Assembly: GCF_905475395.1 (NCBI RefSeq)
Contig: NC_058338.1
Span: 39,303,435 to 39,367,434, forward strand
Origin: Chrysoperla carnea
Taxonomy: Eukaryota; Arthropoda; Insecta; Neuroptera; Chrysopidae
DNA length: 64,000 bases
Direction: 5' to 3'
A model generated the notes under the pieces. The model searched no databases. It had not been told where the DNA came from and saw only the letters and a program-made list of their open reading frames with translations. Made by a program: the position numbers and the translations under genes. Positions 21,436-33,575 of this stretch are shown piece after piece (positions within the stretch are counted from its first letter, which is position 1; every line of letters begins with the position of its first letter).

Positions 21436-24181
21436 ATGGGTAGCGTCAACGTTAACCGTAATGTTAGCGATGCATTTTATCGTTATAAAATGCCTCGCAT
21501 AATGGCTAAAGTTGAAGGTAAAGGAAATGGAATTAAGACAGTTATTGTGAATATGGTTGATGTTGCAAAAGCCATTGGGCGTCCAGCAACTTGTAAGTTT
21601 TATTTTTTATTTTTCTAAAATAATAGTATTTTGTGCAACTACTGCATAATTTGTCAGTTTCGCTTGAGAGAGCTTAATAGACAACTCACACCAGTTGCAC
21701 ACACTTTTTAAAGAATTTGGGATTATCTTTTTCATAAAAATTTTTCGTGCATCATCACCTATCTTTTGCCCATTAAGGCACAGTTAATTTGAAGACAACA
21801 ACAAAATTTTGCTCTCGAAGTTAGCAATTTGCTATTTAATGCATGGAAAACTAAGAGAGTGTTTATCCCGATTATTAAACGATTATTAAAAAATGAATCA
21901 TTTTAATATTGTGAATTCATTTATTTTAGATCCCACAAAATACTTTGGGTGTGAATTAGGTGCCCAAACTCAGTTTGATTTTAAAAATGATCGTTTCATT
22001 GTGAACGGATCGCATGATGCAGCAAAATTGCAAGATTTATTGGATGGTTTCATCAGAAAATTTGTCCTATGTCCTGAATGTGACAATCCAGAAACTGATT
22101 TGTTGGTTAGCACCAAAAAAGGAACAATATCCCAGGGATGTAAAGCTTGTGGTTTTCATGGACCTCTAGAGTTCAATCATAAACTCAATACATTCATCTT
22201 GAAAAATCCACCCAGTAAGTACTAAAAATGTATTATAATGATTATCTAACTGAATATTTTTAATTTGACAAGCCTGCGATAAGAGCTTAAGATTTAATTG
22301 AAAAATGTCTATGTGTTTTTAATTCTGAAGAAAATGTTTTCGTAAATGTAACGTCAAATAAGGCAAACTATGAAATTGGTTAAATAAAAATTGTTGATGA
22401 ATTTCTAACGAATAATTTCGGCAGTTTTTTGAAACAGAAATGGTTTTTTAAAATTGCCTTGGTTCTAATATCATTATTTTTAAAATTTTAGACCTAAATC
22501 CAGCCGTACAAGGCTCTTCCCTTACAGCAGGTAAACGTGCAAAACGTAGCAAAAAGTCTGGCGATGAAGCAAATAATTCTACAAACGGAGACGGGTCAGG
22601 ATCGCCCGATGAGTCAACTGATATTGTTGTCGACGCTCCAACAGTAGTTGCAGCTGATGTAAGGAAAAAATTTAATTCCAAAAAGAATTCGTTAAAACAA
22701 TTTTTCTTTATTTATAGGATAAAGATGATGAATGGGCTGTCGATGTATCTGAACAGGCAGTGCGTGAACGTTTAAAAGATTTAACTGATGGTGCCAAAGG
22801 CATGACAATTAGCGATGATCTCGACAAGACTGAAAAAGAAAGGATGGATATTTTTTATGAGTTAGTAAAATTACGCCGTGATGCTGGACAATTGAATGGA
22901 GCAGCAAAGGAATTGTATACAGAAGCAGATCGTTTAGATATTAAATCGAAAGCTCCACTAGTACTTGCTGAATTATTATTCAGTCAAAATATATCCACCG
23001 AAGTAAAGAAGTATCGTTTACTTTTCTTACGCTTTGTCCATGAAGATCCAAAAGCACAAAAATATTTACTTGGAGGAATTGAGCAAATTATTAGCATGCA
23101 TAAAGATGTCCTTCTACCGAAAGTTCCTGGAATTTTGAAAGTAATAAAAATAATAGATGAAATAAGATGGGGACGGAATTTGCTTATTATCATTTTTAAT
23201 GTTTCAGTTATTTTATGATGAAGATTATTTAGAAGAAAAAGTATTGCTGGATTGGGCCAGTAAAATCAGCAAAAAGTATGTATCGAAGGAGTTAAATCAA
23301 GAAATTCATAATCGTGCTGAACCATTTATTAAATGGTTAAAAGAAGCTGAGGAAGAAGAATCCGACAGTGAGGAAGAAAGTGATGATGATTTGGAGGTAA
23401 TGCATGTTTAAAATTGGATCTACGTTGCTCATCTGTGCATGCATAACCATTGATAAATACACACCTCAATTGCCACACAACTTCATAATGCTTAGGCTAT
23501 TACTTCTCTAAGAAATGGAGACAAAAGATAGATAAAATTATTTCTGCGTTTGTTATTTTTTAAATTAATATAACAAACGCCCAAAAAACAGAAATTATTA
23601 AAGATTTAGTTTCTGTGATATTCGGATCCAGAGCCAACCATATCTCGATTAACTTTTTTACTTGAATTTCATATTTGTTTTGAAACATCTGTATAGATAG
23701 AATGCTTTATTCAAAATTACGATTAATTTTTTGACAGAATAAATAAAGTATTTCAGCTTGGATCTTGGCTTGGTACACACTTGACATTTGTTACTTCATT
23801 TTTTTTAATCGTAAACTAAAGTCTATTGATTTCAATTTTAAATGAATCATTTTCCCCGTAAAGTAGCTAAGAAAGCACTTTCCAGAATTTGTCTTTGCTT
23901 ATTGTATTGAAAAACAAAAACTACCTTTTATCAATTTACACCAAATCCATACATTGCAAATTATTATCCACAAACAATAATTTTATTACCATAATATTGG
24001 TTTTGTTTATTAACAGAAAACTCACTAATAATTGTTTTATTTATTATTTTAGATTGAATACGATGACCGTGCTAAAGGAACTCCACTAAAAGAAATTCCA
24101 AAACCAGTTACAAAATCACTTGCTAAACCAAAGGATCCAGAGGATGAAGAAGCTGATGATTTCGATATAGATGCAATTTAA
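21436..24181 (+). CDS. eIF5: Eukaryotic translation initiation factor 5 (eIF5), complete, six coding exons
   Basis: Exons 21436-21592, 21930-22214, 22492-22658, 22718-23140, 23208-23396 and 24053-24181 join through GT-AG introns in a single frame of 449 codons plus TAA, close to animal eIF5 lengths. Residues 1-135 are the N-terminal eIF2 GTPase-activating domain. They open with NVNR and FYRYKMPR (Arg16 is the equivalent of the catalytic arginine finger) and contain a zinc ribbon with Cys100, Cys103, Cys123 and Cys126. A lysine- and serine-rich linker (about 148-203) leads to the acidic-aromatic DDEW motif near 206-209. Residues about 235-395 form the W2/MIF4G-like domain that binds eIF2-beta and eIF3, including KKYVSKEL and [14 protein letters not shown]. 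The tail ends in the conserved acidic DFDIDAI. The protein acts in the cytosolic 43S/48S complex, triggering GTP hydrolysis by eIF2 at the start codon. The ATG at 21436 has A at -3 and G at +4. The intron at 23141-23207 is only 67 bases. Confidence 0.97.
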
Positions 24182-24560
24182 AGAGAATAATAATGAATCG
24201 GATCCTTTTATTCAAAGATCATTCAATCACTCTGCACACATAACCACCAAACAGTTAAAACACAAATCTAAGCTTACACAATTCCCAATTTTTTTCTTAA
24301 AATAATTTCTCTACTCCTTAGACTTTTAATAGTAAAGAACTAAATACAATATTGTTTCATTATAAACAAAACCAAACACTTTTTCTTTTTTTAAAAAGTC
24401 TGATTGCTTTTATTTTTGTGTTTATTCTTATTTTTTGTCACTGTGAAATATAATAATTGATTTATAATAGATTTATATTAACGTCCAAGTTAATTATATT
24501 ATCAGTATAATTATAAATATATATTTAAATATAAATAAACTTATGTACATTGAAAGAAAA
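24182..24560 (+). other. eIF5: eIF5 3' UTR with poly(A) signal
   Basis: AT-rich sequence after the eIF5 stop, with AATAAA at 24534-24539 as the most plausible poly(A) signal. The end point is approximate. Confidence 0.5.
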
Positions 24561-26155
24561 AATCCTTACGCTAAATTTGATTAAAAAAAAAAAGTATTTT
24601 ACGATTGTTTGATTTATTATTTTTTTGAATAAGTAGATGTTTATATAATTAAGATTATTAGTTTTGAACGACTGGTAATTGTAATTATTAATTAATATTA
24701 TGGTTTCTTGAATTTACAATTAAAGAAAATATTACTGCTTGCATTACAAATTGTTTTTTATTCATTTTATTTTCCTGTCTACCAAGTTTCATAAATCTTG
24801 TAAAGCTCTTTCATGGTAGGTACCACTGAATCCTTTCGAATGTCAGAACCATAGTCATAGAAAATAAATTTGGTTGTCACAGTTCCATATGTGTGAACAA
24901 TATCTTACAACCTTTATTTTGTATATTCGTCCATTTGTCGCGCACATACTTAATGCAAATTTATTACTTATGATTTTCTCATGGATTATATATTGTCAGA
25001 ACTAGAACAAATTGAAATGGGACCACATGGGAAGCACCAGCTTTCAAATAAAAAAAGAATAATCAAAAGCGGTTCACTCAGTTGAAAGTTCTAAGGTAAC
25101 AAATAAAAAAGAAAATACAGTTGAATTGAGAACCTTCTTTTCTTGAAGACGGTTAAAAAATTAAAAGAAATAATAAAAATCTAAAAACTACATTTTCAAG
25201 AACATTAAATTTTTGTAGTTTCGTTGTATTTACATAGAGCTAATTATTTGATAGTCTTAGAAAACCTATTATCGATCGCAATTTATAAGGACCTCGCTAA
25301 AATTTGGCATCGCCCACCCGTTAGTTCAGATCTGATAACTGACATTTCTTGATTTTTTTCAAATATGTTTTTTTTATCCAATTATTGTTAGTCAAATACA
25401 GAATCCTCATTACAAATGTGTTTTTTTCCTAAAATTATGGATTGCTTTCGAAAGCATCAAGACAGTAGTGTCAAGTGACTTAACAAAGACACTTGTTTTC
25501 TTGACTACACTTTTGAGGTTTTATTACTTTTTATGTAAAAGTATGTTATAGTATGGGTATCCTAGAGGAAACATTAAGTCAAAATATTAGTTATTCCTAG
25601 AACCCATTAATTGACATACTCTCCCATTTGTAAATCAAAAGTAATTTACAAGTAACATTTTTCCTCAATAATTAATCCCTTATGCTATTCGCAAATTTGC
25701 TTCCACATAAAAACTGCAAAAATTTATAATTTCAATTTCAACAAGTATGATGGGTTGGATAACTTTTTATTTACAATCGCCGTAGCCCGTAGAATAAACA
25801 AGATAATAGAATATATCTATCTATATGGGTCAGTTTTACGGCATGGTTTTTATTTAAATAAATACATTATTATATTAGTCGACATAGATCTATGAAATAC
25901 ATTCAACTATTTGTTAGCATCGAATATGAGATATGTTTTAACATTCATATATTCCTGTACTTAGATCTAGAAGTTTCTATATCAATTTTAGTAAGTTGTG
26001 TGCAGCATTGAAACTGGTAAATAAGGAACTTTTTAGTAAATTTAAAAATTATTTAAGATTTAATAGAAAGAAACAGGAACAAAAAATATTCATATTTTAA
26101 AAGTTTAAATTTGCCGCTACTTGCATACATACACAAAACCCGTACAAAACCATTT
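24561..26155. other. Intergenic stretch between eIF5 and the next promoter
   Basis: No exon or shared repeat is recognised. AT-rich throughout. Confidence 0.4.
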
Positions 26156-26425
26156 GTGCAGGTTTGTGTCTGAAGTTCGTCTCAATTCGTGCACCTCGTG
26201 GGCTATCGTATTGTAGTGGTTGTGTTAAAATGGTTTAGTGCTCTGTCAAATCTATCTTTTGAAGAATAAAAAAATATAAAAAAAGACCAATTAATTTAAA
26301 AACAGTGTTTACAAAATTAATTATAATTACAAATTGTCTTAAATCTCTCATTTCTTCATATGTGTGAAGAATTTCGTGAAGGTTTTAATTACTATTAATA
26401 TAGTTTCGCCATTTTTTCCATAAAA
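26156..26425 (+). promoter_or_regulatory. Candidate promoter and untranslated first exon
   Basis: A locally C+G-richer patch (26156-26245, with aagttcgtctcaattcgtgc and cctcgtgggctatcg) lies upstream of a clean donor TAAAA/GTAAGT at 26425/26426. The 108-base intron 26426-26533 then leads to the coding first exon at 26534. No TATA box is seen. The first exon start is not defined by sequence alone. Confidence 0.4.
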
Positions 26426-26533
26426 GTAAGTTCACACTTTTTTAATGGTCTATTATTGAATAAAATAATAAAATATTTGTCTGTATTATTTTACAGTAAT
26501 TTTCAAATAGTTATTATATATTGTATTTTGTAG

Positions 26534-26613
26534 GTTTGCAATGGTTCATTAAAAAGAGCATTGCAATAATTCCTTATGGTGGCTGTTGAAAAAGCTATGG
26601 ATGACCGCACACC
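26534..26613 (+). CDS. Candidate first coding exon (MVAVEKAMDDRTP...)
   Basis: The acceptor tattttgtag ends at 26533 and the donor ACACC/GTAAGT is at 26613/26614. ATG at 26576 gives 12 codons (MVAVEKAMDDRT) plus two bases CC, so the thirteenth residue must be proline and the exon ends in phase 2. An earlier ATG at 26541 opens a short upstream frame. The exon is short and I recognise no family. The following intron is very long; no continuation exon is recognised. The exon at 45471-45535 ends in the same phase and could be an alternative first exon of the same gene. Confidence 0.45.
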
Positions 26614-28491
26614 GTAAGTTTTAAGAATGTTTTATTTTTAACCAAATTGATATGCAGTGAAATAACTGAATTTAAGTAAACAATGAGTATTTAATTTATG
26701 TCAGATTTGACGTGTGCTTAAAATAATATAGCAACCATAAATAGGTTGCTATTTTTAATTGTTTAGTACGCATACGTACATCAATTGACACCAAATTTAA
26801 AAAATATATTTACATCTGAATCATATTTTTAAGATAGATATTAATTTATAAATGCAAAATAATTTCAAAGACTATTTTAATATGCATTTCTTGAAGCCCA
26901 GTTTTGTGACATGGCGCTTATTTTCATACACCGATTTTTGTTTGTTTTAAATTTTCAAGGTGATTGCCAGTTTTTTTAAAATAAAACAGACCATTCAAAG
27001 TAATCAAAAGAGGTTGAGAGGGGATTAATTATTAATTCTTCGGCCACTAGCTCTAGTTGTTTTTTGACTTTAGTCTAGTTTCCAAATTAGAGTGATTTAT
27101 GTTTAGTCTAGTTCATTTAAGTATGCAGTGCCATTGATAACGAATTTGTTGAGGTATTTAATTTTAAAATGGCTTTCGTTAAATTATCTAAAACTATAAA
27201 TTTTTGGAGATGTCGTTTACACTATATTAGACCTACCATGCGTGAAATGTATACTCAATGTCACAAAAAATGCTCGTTTTAAAACATTCTAAGTGTTACT
27301 ATTATAACATAACATATGATGCGTACGCTTAGAATGTTTTAACTGTGGCACTTTTTCTGACAGTGAGTGTATGTAAGATTTTTTTCTAAGAATTAGTGTT
27401 TACAGAATTAGCTGTACATGTTTTACGTTTAGAAACACTTTGAATGTTTTCATAATGTTTCATAAATTTTAAGTAATATTAAGTAGTAAAATTCAAAAAT
27501 TTGATTTGTCGTCAGGTCTGATAGATTTAAATCTATTCATTTGTTTTTTATGAATATGAATTAACCTTTTTATGTAAAATACATCTTTACTGCTCCAAAT
27601 AAGTAAATGCTTTCTCTTGTTGCATATGTAATGTATTCATTTTTAATAGCTCCATAATAAGAAAGAAAACTTTACTGTAAATAGCTAAATAGCTACTGTA
27701 AAGATTTGAATCGATAGATAAGGTTATTTGAATCTTTTCTGTATCAGTGAAAATTGTTTTATACCATTTTTTACAACCATGATTGTTATAATGATATACC
27801 GTTTAATTTTATCATAGAACGGTATTAGCCTATAATATTCTGCCCTTTGCGATGACATTGTCTTAGGAAGAAAGTCGTAATAATGATCACTATACTTATT
27901 TCAAAAAAAGTCAAATTTTCCAGTTATTTAACATTAATTAAATCTGCAATAACTCGGATAGTATAGACTTTTTGAAATACACTAAAATGCCACTTGATTG
28001 CTTAGATTTCATCGCTCTATCGATTCCCGTTTCAATTTATACTTTTCTACTCCTTGAAGGAGTGGTTACCACCATCTGGGCAAAAGCACCACTAGATACA
28101 ATACAACTTCTAGAGGGTGAATAAAGCTTAATCCCAAATTTTCATCAAAATCGGTGCTATTGGTCACAATTTAGAGATTTCATCTTTTTTCCCTCGTTTA
28201 TTGTAGTTTTATCAGCTCTGTCATATTTATTGATTGCATTTTTTGATGGCACCTATCATCAGCAAGCGATAGACATAGCAAGATCTCCGAATGGCTATGT
28301 CGAATGGGTTACACAGTCCTTGGCATTCGTACATCTTGACACATCGTGTTGAAAAAGCGGATGCAATTTTTTGGTTACATTAAATAAAAAAGACCTATTA
28401 AAAAATTACATAACCTATTTTAAAAGTTAATTCACGTTCCTTAAGCTACGTAAGTGTGCACTAAGAAAAGATTTTCGGAAATGACAACAAT
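26614..28491. other. Probable long intron, with one MITE
   Basis: Starts with the donor at 26614. It contains the short MITE at 27261-27360 and a small hairpin (atagcaacc against ggttgctat) near 26729-26752. No exon is recognised. Confidence 0.4.
27261..27360. mobile_element. Short hairpin MITE, copy 1
   Basis: A 100-base inverted repeat. The left arm 27261-27293 has tcacaaaaaatg and ttttaaaacattctaag, and the right arm 27328-27360 has cttagaatgttttaac and cactttttctga. A second copy is at 34218-34315 with the same arms and a similar loop (gatg.gtac). It is flanked by aatg on the left and cagtgagtgtatg on the right. Non-coding. Confidence 0.65.
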
Positions 28492-30000
28492 GCCGAGTTT
28501 CAGAGATATCGCTATATCGATATTTGGATCGATTTTAGTCAGTATCTCAAAAACTATTCGACCAGTCGTCAAATGCACCCGATTTTTGTACTTTTTGGGT
28601 CAAAATTACCTTATATACTGAGTTTTATCGAAATTGGAGATACAAATTTTTTTTTTCGATTTTTGTAATTTTTTTAAAAATACGCAAAAAAAATTTTTGT
28701 TTTGGAATTTGATGAAACTCGGTATATGGGGTAATTTTGATCCAAAAAGTATAAAAATCAGGTTAATTTAATGATTGGATGCAGAGTTCCTGAGATATCG
28801 CAATATTTGGGTCGATTTTAGTCCGTATCTCAAAAATTATTCGGCCAGTCAAGAAATACACCCGATTTTTGTACTTTTTGGGTCAAAATTACCTTAAATA
28901 CTGAGTTTTATCGAATTTGGAAATAAAAAAAATTTTTCGATTTTTTGCAATTTTTTTAAGGGGTACCCCTTTGAAAAAATCGAGAAAAACGCAAAAAATT
29001 TTTTGTTTTGGAATTTGATGAAACTCGGTATATGGGGTAATTTTGGTCCAAAAAGTATAAAAATCAGGTTAATTTAATGATTGGATGCAGAGTTCCTGAG
29101 ATGTCGCAATATTTGGGTCGATTTTAGTCCGTATCTCAAAAACTATTCGGCCAGTCAAGAAATACACCCGATTTTTGTACTTTTTGGGTCAAAATCACCT
29201 TATATACTGAGTTTTATCGAATTTGGAAATAAAAAAAATTTTTCGATTTTTTTTAAGGGGTACCCTTTTTTGTACCCCTTTGAAAAAATCGAGAAAAACG
29301 CAAAAAATTTTTTGTTTTGGAATTTGATGAAACTCGGTATATGGGGTAATTTTGGTCCAAAAAGTATAAAAATCGGGTTAATTTAATGATTGGATGCAGA
29401 GTTCCTGAGATATCGCAGTATTTGGGTCGATTTTAGTCAGTATCTCAAAAACTATTCGATCAGTCGTCAAATGCACCCGATTTTTGTACTTTTTGGGTCA
29501 AAATTACCTTATATACTGAGTTTTATCGAAGTTGGAGATAAAAAATTTTGTTTCGATTTTTGCAATTTTTTTAAGGGGTACCCCTTTGATAAAATCGAAA
29601 AAAAACGCAAAAAAAATTTTTGTTTTGGAATTTGATGAAACTCGGTGTATGGGGTAATTTTGATCCAAAAAGTATAAAAATCACGTTAATTTAATGATTT
29701 GATGCAGAGTTTCAGAGATATCGCAATATTTGGATCGATTTTAGTCAGTGTCTCAAAAACTATTCGACCAGTCGTCAAATGCACCCGATTTTTGTACTTT
29801 TTGGGTCAAAATTACCTTATATACTGAGTTTTATCAAAATTGGAGATACAATTTTTTTTTTCGATTTTTGCAATTTTTAGGATACCCCTTTGATATAATC
29901 AAAAAATCGCAAAAAAAATTTTGTTTTTCAATTTGATGAAACTCGGTGAATGGGGTAATTTTGATCCAAAAAGTATAAAAATCAGGTAAATTTAATGATT
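28492..30000. repeat. Tandem satellite array, five units of about 289-309 bp
   Basis: Units start at 28492, 28781, 29087, 29396 and 29704 (counted from the gcagagttcctgagat phrase or its variant gccgagtttcagagat), giving spacings of 289, 306, 309 and 308 bases. Each unit has the ordered blocks tcgattttagtc, tatctcaaaaactattcg, cccgatttttgtactttttg, actgagttttatcga, a T-rich tract often followed by aaggggtacccctttg, tttggaatttgatgaaactc and aaagtataaaaatc. Units 2 and 3 are most alike (gtcaagaaatacacc), while units 1, 4 and 5 share gtcgtcaaatgcaccc. The third unit carries a partly doubled tract ggggtaccctttttt. Frames of up to 101 codons are by-products of a period divisible by three. A reverse-orientation segment lies at 50741-50874. 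Confidence 0.95.
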
Positions 30001-30069
30001 TTACCTATAGAAAGTTACAATGTCAGCTAGTATCATGGGTAAACCTTCATTTATATGCCTTTATAAATC

Positions 30070-30121
30070 TTCAACAATTAACTTAGTCACCCAGTCAATT
30101 GTTTATTTTCACTTGTTTCTT
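30070..30121 (+). repeat. Isolated tail of the TATACCATGTATA family
   Basis: tcttcaacaattaacttagt followed by cagtcaattgtttattttca and cttgttt matches only the 3' tail of the family, directly downstream of the satellite array. Confidence 0.6.
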
Positions 30122-30789
30122 TTTAAATTACAACTCCATATTTGCCCAATTCAAATTGATAACAGGCTTAGGTTAAACACGATTTTTTTTATAAAAGAAC
30201 TCTTGTACCCCCAAATATGCTGCCATCTAGTTTTTAATTGACCGAAGTACTTTTCCCAGAAAAAAAGTAGTTATTATGGTGACGGAATCCTTTTTTGCGT
30301 CTATGCATGTGCTACAACTTCTTTGTTCCATTTAAATTTCGCTCGAAAAATTTTTCTTACGTTTTTAAAACTACGCTCCATTAAAAAAATAAAACCTAAA
30401 TAATTTGCTTTAATATTAAAATCTATAGTTAAGATTTTTTTTCAATATTTTATAAATATTGTATGTATTATAAATTATGATTGAGAAGAAATGACTTGTC
30501 AGATCCACTAAGCGAAACATAATAGTACGGTCATGGCCGTTAATTAACAAAAGCATGAAAAAAAAATTAACTATGTGTGGAATTACTTTACTTTCTATGC
30601 AATCATGTTAAGACGATTCATTCTTTGTATTCGTTTTAGCCAAATAGAATTTTTATATCTAAGCAAAAAAAAAAAATTACTTAATTATGTAATTATAAAA
30701 TGATTGATAGATTATTTTGGATAAGTGTGGATGCTGTTTACATACACGTATGTGACTACCAGAAAAATTAATAATTTTTGTAAATTGTA

Positions 30790-31031
30790 AAAAATTGTAA
30801 AAAATGTTCCTTATAAAAAAATAAACAACTTTTATTTCAAACATTTTTCGGAAATATCACTGTTTACCAGTGAGGGAGCAAATTATTTAGTATGTATTAC
30901 ATGGGAATATCAATCATGTCTGTGTGACTTGTACCTATGTTTGGCTATTTAAAAACAAGCGATTCCGTTATCAAGACTCTATACATGGAATTTCAACAAT
31001 TAACTCAGTCAGTTGTTTGGTTTCACTTGTC
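30790..31031 (+). mobile_element. TATACCATGTATA repeat family, 5'-truncated copy
   Basis: Begins in the core (aaaaatgttccttataaaaa) and continues through aataaacaacttttatttca, ttaccagtgagggagcaaat and ctatacatggaatttcaaca to tttcacttgt. The 5' third is missing. Confidence 0.7.
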
Positions 31032-31045
31032 TGTATTCAAACTAC

Positions 31046-31150
31046 TAAAGCCTCCTCATCAGTCTCGCGAAGTAGCCCGAAGTCGGCAAAGCACGAAAAT
31101 GCGGTTGTGATACTTGTGCCTGGCCAAAAGTATCACATCCATATATATCA
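31046..31150 (+). repeat. GC-richer block of unknown origin next to a repeat
   Basis: Starts almost immediately after the truncated family copy: cctcctcatcagtctcgcga, agtagcccgaagtcggcaaa, tgtgatacttgtgcctgg. The composition is unlike its flanks and one frame is open for 98 codons (30924-31220), but that frame begins inside the neighbouring repeat. Probably another mobile-element fragment. Confidence 0.35.
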
Positions 31151-31220
31151 CGTCAGATGGTTAATTTCCCTAATACGCAAAATCAGATTTAAGATCTCCA
31201 AGCAACCCCCTCTTGAATGA

Positions 31221-32193
31221 ATGAATAAAAAAAAATTTAGTGACACAAACTTTTGGGTCAACCCTTAACTGCACTGGATTATTTAGAAATTTTTCGGGAA
31301 ATAAGTTTAAAAAATCCGATAAAGATAATGAACATTAAAAATTAGATCACGAAAAACGTTTATCAATTATTGTAAGTTATTATTTTGCTCAAAGCCTCTA
31401 TGATTTGTATATTTTTCATTAGTCGCAAAATTTTAATGTTCGTGATGACCTTAAACACCGAGTAAGTGTCTACTTGCAAGAAGTAGATGTCCCTGTAGGC
31501 ACAGCGTAAATTCGACATAAGTATACACTGTAGGTTTTTTCGAATGCAGTATCTGTTTTACAATTACACATCTTATGTTTTTATCCGCCAGTTATCCTAC
31601 TTGGATAATCCTATGACTATCTTCTCGATTTATTGTTAGGTACAAATATAAATAACAGTAGCTTACTTTTTACGAATTAAATCTAAGCGATTTCTTTCTG
31701 TACCATTTTATGTTATTAACAATCAGATTTATTGATTTATCATTTAAGTGCTTTACCGGAATCGAAAAAAAATTATAGCCTGAAGATTATGTCGTACACA
31801 ATTTATTTCTTAATACGAAAAATGAAGCATCTACGTTGCCACCCTCGCCAATCATTTTCATTCAATAAAATTAATTTAGTTTTAACAATTAAAATTATTC
31901 GTATTATTATGATCTAAGTTCTTAAAAACGCAGTTATATAATGAGCTAAGCCGATCTATTCAAAATCTTGACCTTATTCACGCCTGGCTAGAAATCTTAA
32001 CTTAGTAACTTTTTCTCCTATGTTATAAAATGCATTTTTGTCAAATATTAATACACAGATTGTTATACAGTCAAAAACGGTTATAAAGACATCGGATATA
32101 ACCACGAATTAGTTATAACGACGAAATTGAAAGGTGGCGCCTAAATCTCGGCTATATCAATCAATATTCATTGCAATTATAGGACGACATATC
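31221..32193. other. Gene-free AT-rich stretch
   Basis: Nothing recognisable beyond short AT-rich runs. Confidence 0.35.
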
Positions 32194-32201
32194 CACTACA
32201 T

Positions 32202-32489
32202 CAGGCATGGGCGAGTTAATTTAAGTCGAAGTCACCATTCCTATAACTTTATTGTGTGTCATAAACTTTATTGCGTGTCTCTTTATCTAAGCCCGCATAG
32301 CTTATAGAGGAGGAAGCGAGACGAGTATACGACTCTTCTACCTGTCTCAGTTTCTCTAATAGTAATGAGATAGGTAGAAAAAAAAAAGTTGTCTCTCTGT
32401 TTTACTCGTATTTTAGGTTGTCACTGCCTTACTCGTATTTTAGGTAAGAAGTCTGAGGGACTTCTGTAAGTCTTGTTTGCCCATGCCTG
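32202..32489. mobile_element. hAT-type MITE, copy 1 (288 bp)
   Basis: Terminal inverted repeats CAGGCATGGGC and GCCCATGCCTG bound a 288-bp non-coding element. The flanking 8-bp direct duplication is imperfect: cactacat (32194-32201) and ctctacaa (32490-32497), six of eight matching, with the central TA of Buster-group hAT target sites. The internal sequence includes gaggaggaagcgagacg, ctaatagtaatgagataggt and a doubled tactcgtattttaggt. The second copy at 38114-38400 aligns end to end. Confidence 0.9.
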
Positions 32490-32497
32490 CTCTACAA

Positions 32498-33575
32498 CGA
32501 CAAACGCATGCATATATACATTCTTTTCTCAGTGAAACAAAACAATATCATAATGCTATTTTGAACTCTGTAAACTTTAATTTGAGCCTTATTACATTTG
32601 TGTTGGCCTTATCAACTCATATATACCTAGCGATCGATTGTCATTTGAAATAAGAGTATTCAAAGAGTAACTGTAGGCTGATATGTGTACATTGTGTAAC
32701 CGAAAATTGCATTTATCATCGCTGGCAACAGAATCACTTCTTAAGAACAATTGATAACCTCGACATAGGAAGTACAAGTAAAAAAAACGTAATTTATCCT
32801 CAAGTTAAAACACAGATACCAATCTCTGTGCCATTGATTACTGCTATGTCTGCAAGTCTAACATATGTAATATAACAACACATATGTATTATTTGATTAA
32901 CTGATTGGTTGAGAGAATTTGATACTTAACAAAGACAATACTTACTCAGTTACTCTTTTTAGTAACATCACAGCAACTTACTTAGTGTGCTTACTGCTTA
33001 GTATTAGTAGCATGACTCATGGCCATAATTTTTTTTTCATATGAATTTATTAAATATTTCTATGTATGCTATTGTATTGAAAACTCATCAAAGAAATTTA
33101 ATACGAAAGAATACTTACGATTTTCATTAGAAAGAGGCTCTAAATATGCGTAAATATACTCTAACTGTGTGCATGTGATATTCATGTGTGTATGGATTAT
33201 GTGCATAAAAAAGGTTTTACTTATATGGTGAATTTATTTATATAAAAAAGGTAGGTTATGTTTTGTTATTAATTCATCGATGAATGATATCATATGTTTA
33301 GGTGGGTTATTATAGCTCTTATCAGATATGAAAAAGAAAGTAATTATATGATTGTTATCGTTTTTAAAATTATCATTTTATTTGATTGTTTTTGTTAAAT
33401 TCGAAATAGGCTTCAATTGAAATTTAATCAATACTTAAATTATGTAAGATTTATCTCAGATACGTGACTTTTTAAAAAAAAATTACTTTGGCTGCATTTT
33501 TACTGTGCAAAAAATTAATTTTCTAAATGTTCTGTTCTGAATTAAACTATTATTGGAATTTGGTTAATAGCCATC
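32498..33575. other. Gene-free AT-rich stretch
   Basis: No exon or shared repeat recognised. Confidence 0.35.

Noticed and set aside
22448..23193. Minus-strand frames opposite eIF5 exons
   Set aside because: They are shadows of the eIF5 coding strand.
29081..29936. Open frames of 101, 81 and 62 codons reading MDAEFLR-like peptides
   Set aside because: They lie inside the satellite units and repeat with the unit; the period is near a multiple of three, so the frame persists without selection.
30924..31220. 98-codon frame KASSSVSRSSPKSAKHENAV...
   Set aside because: It begins inside a truncated dispersed repeat and passes into a block that looks like another mobile-element fragment; no independent coding evidence.
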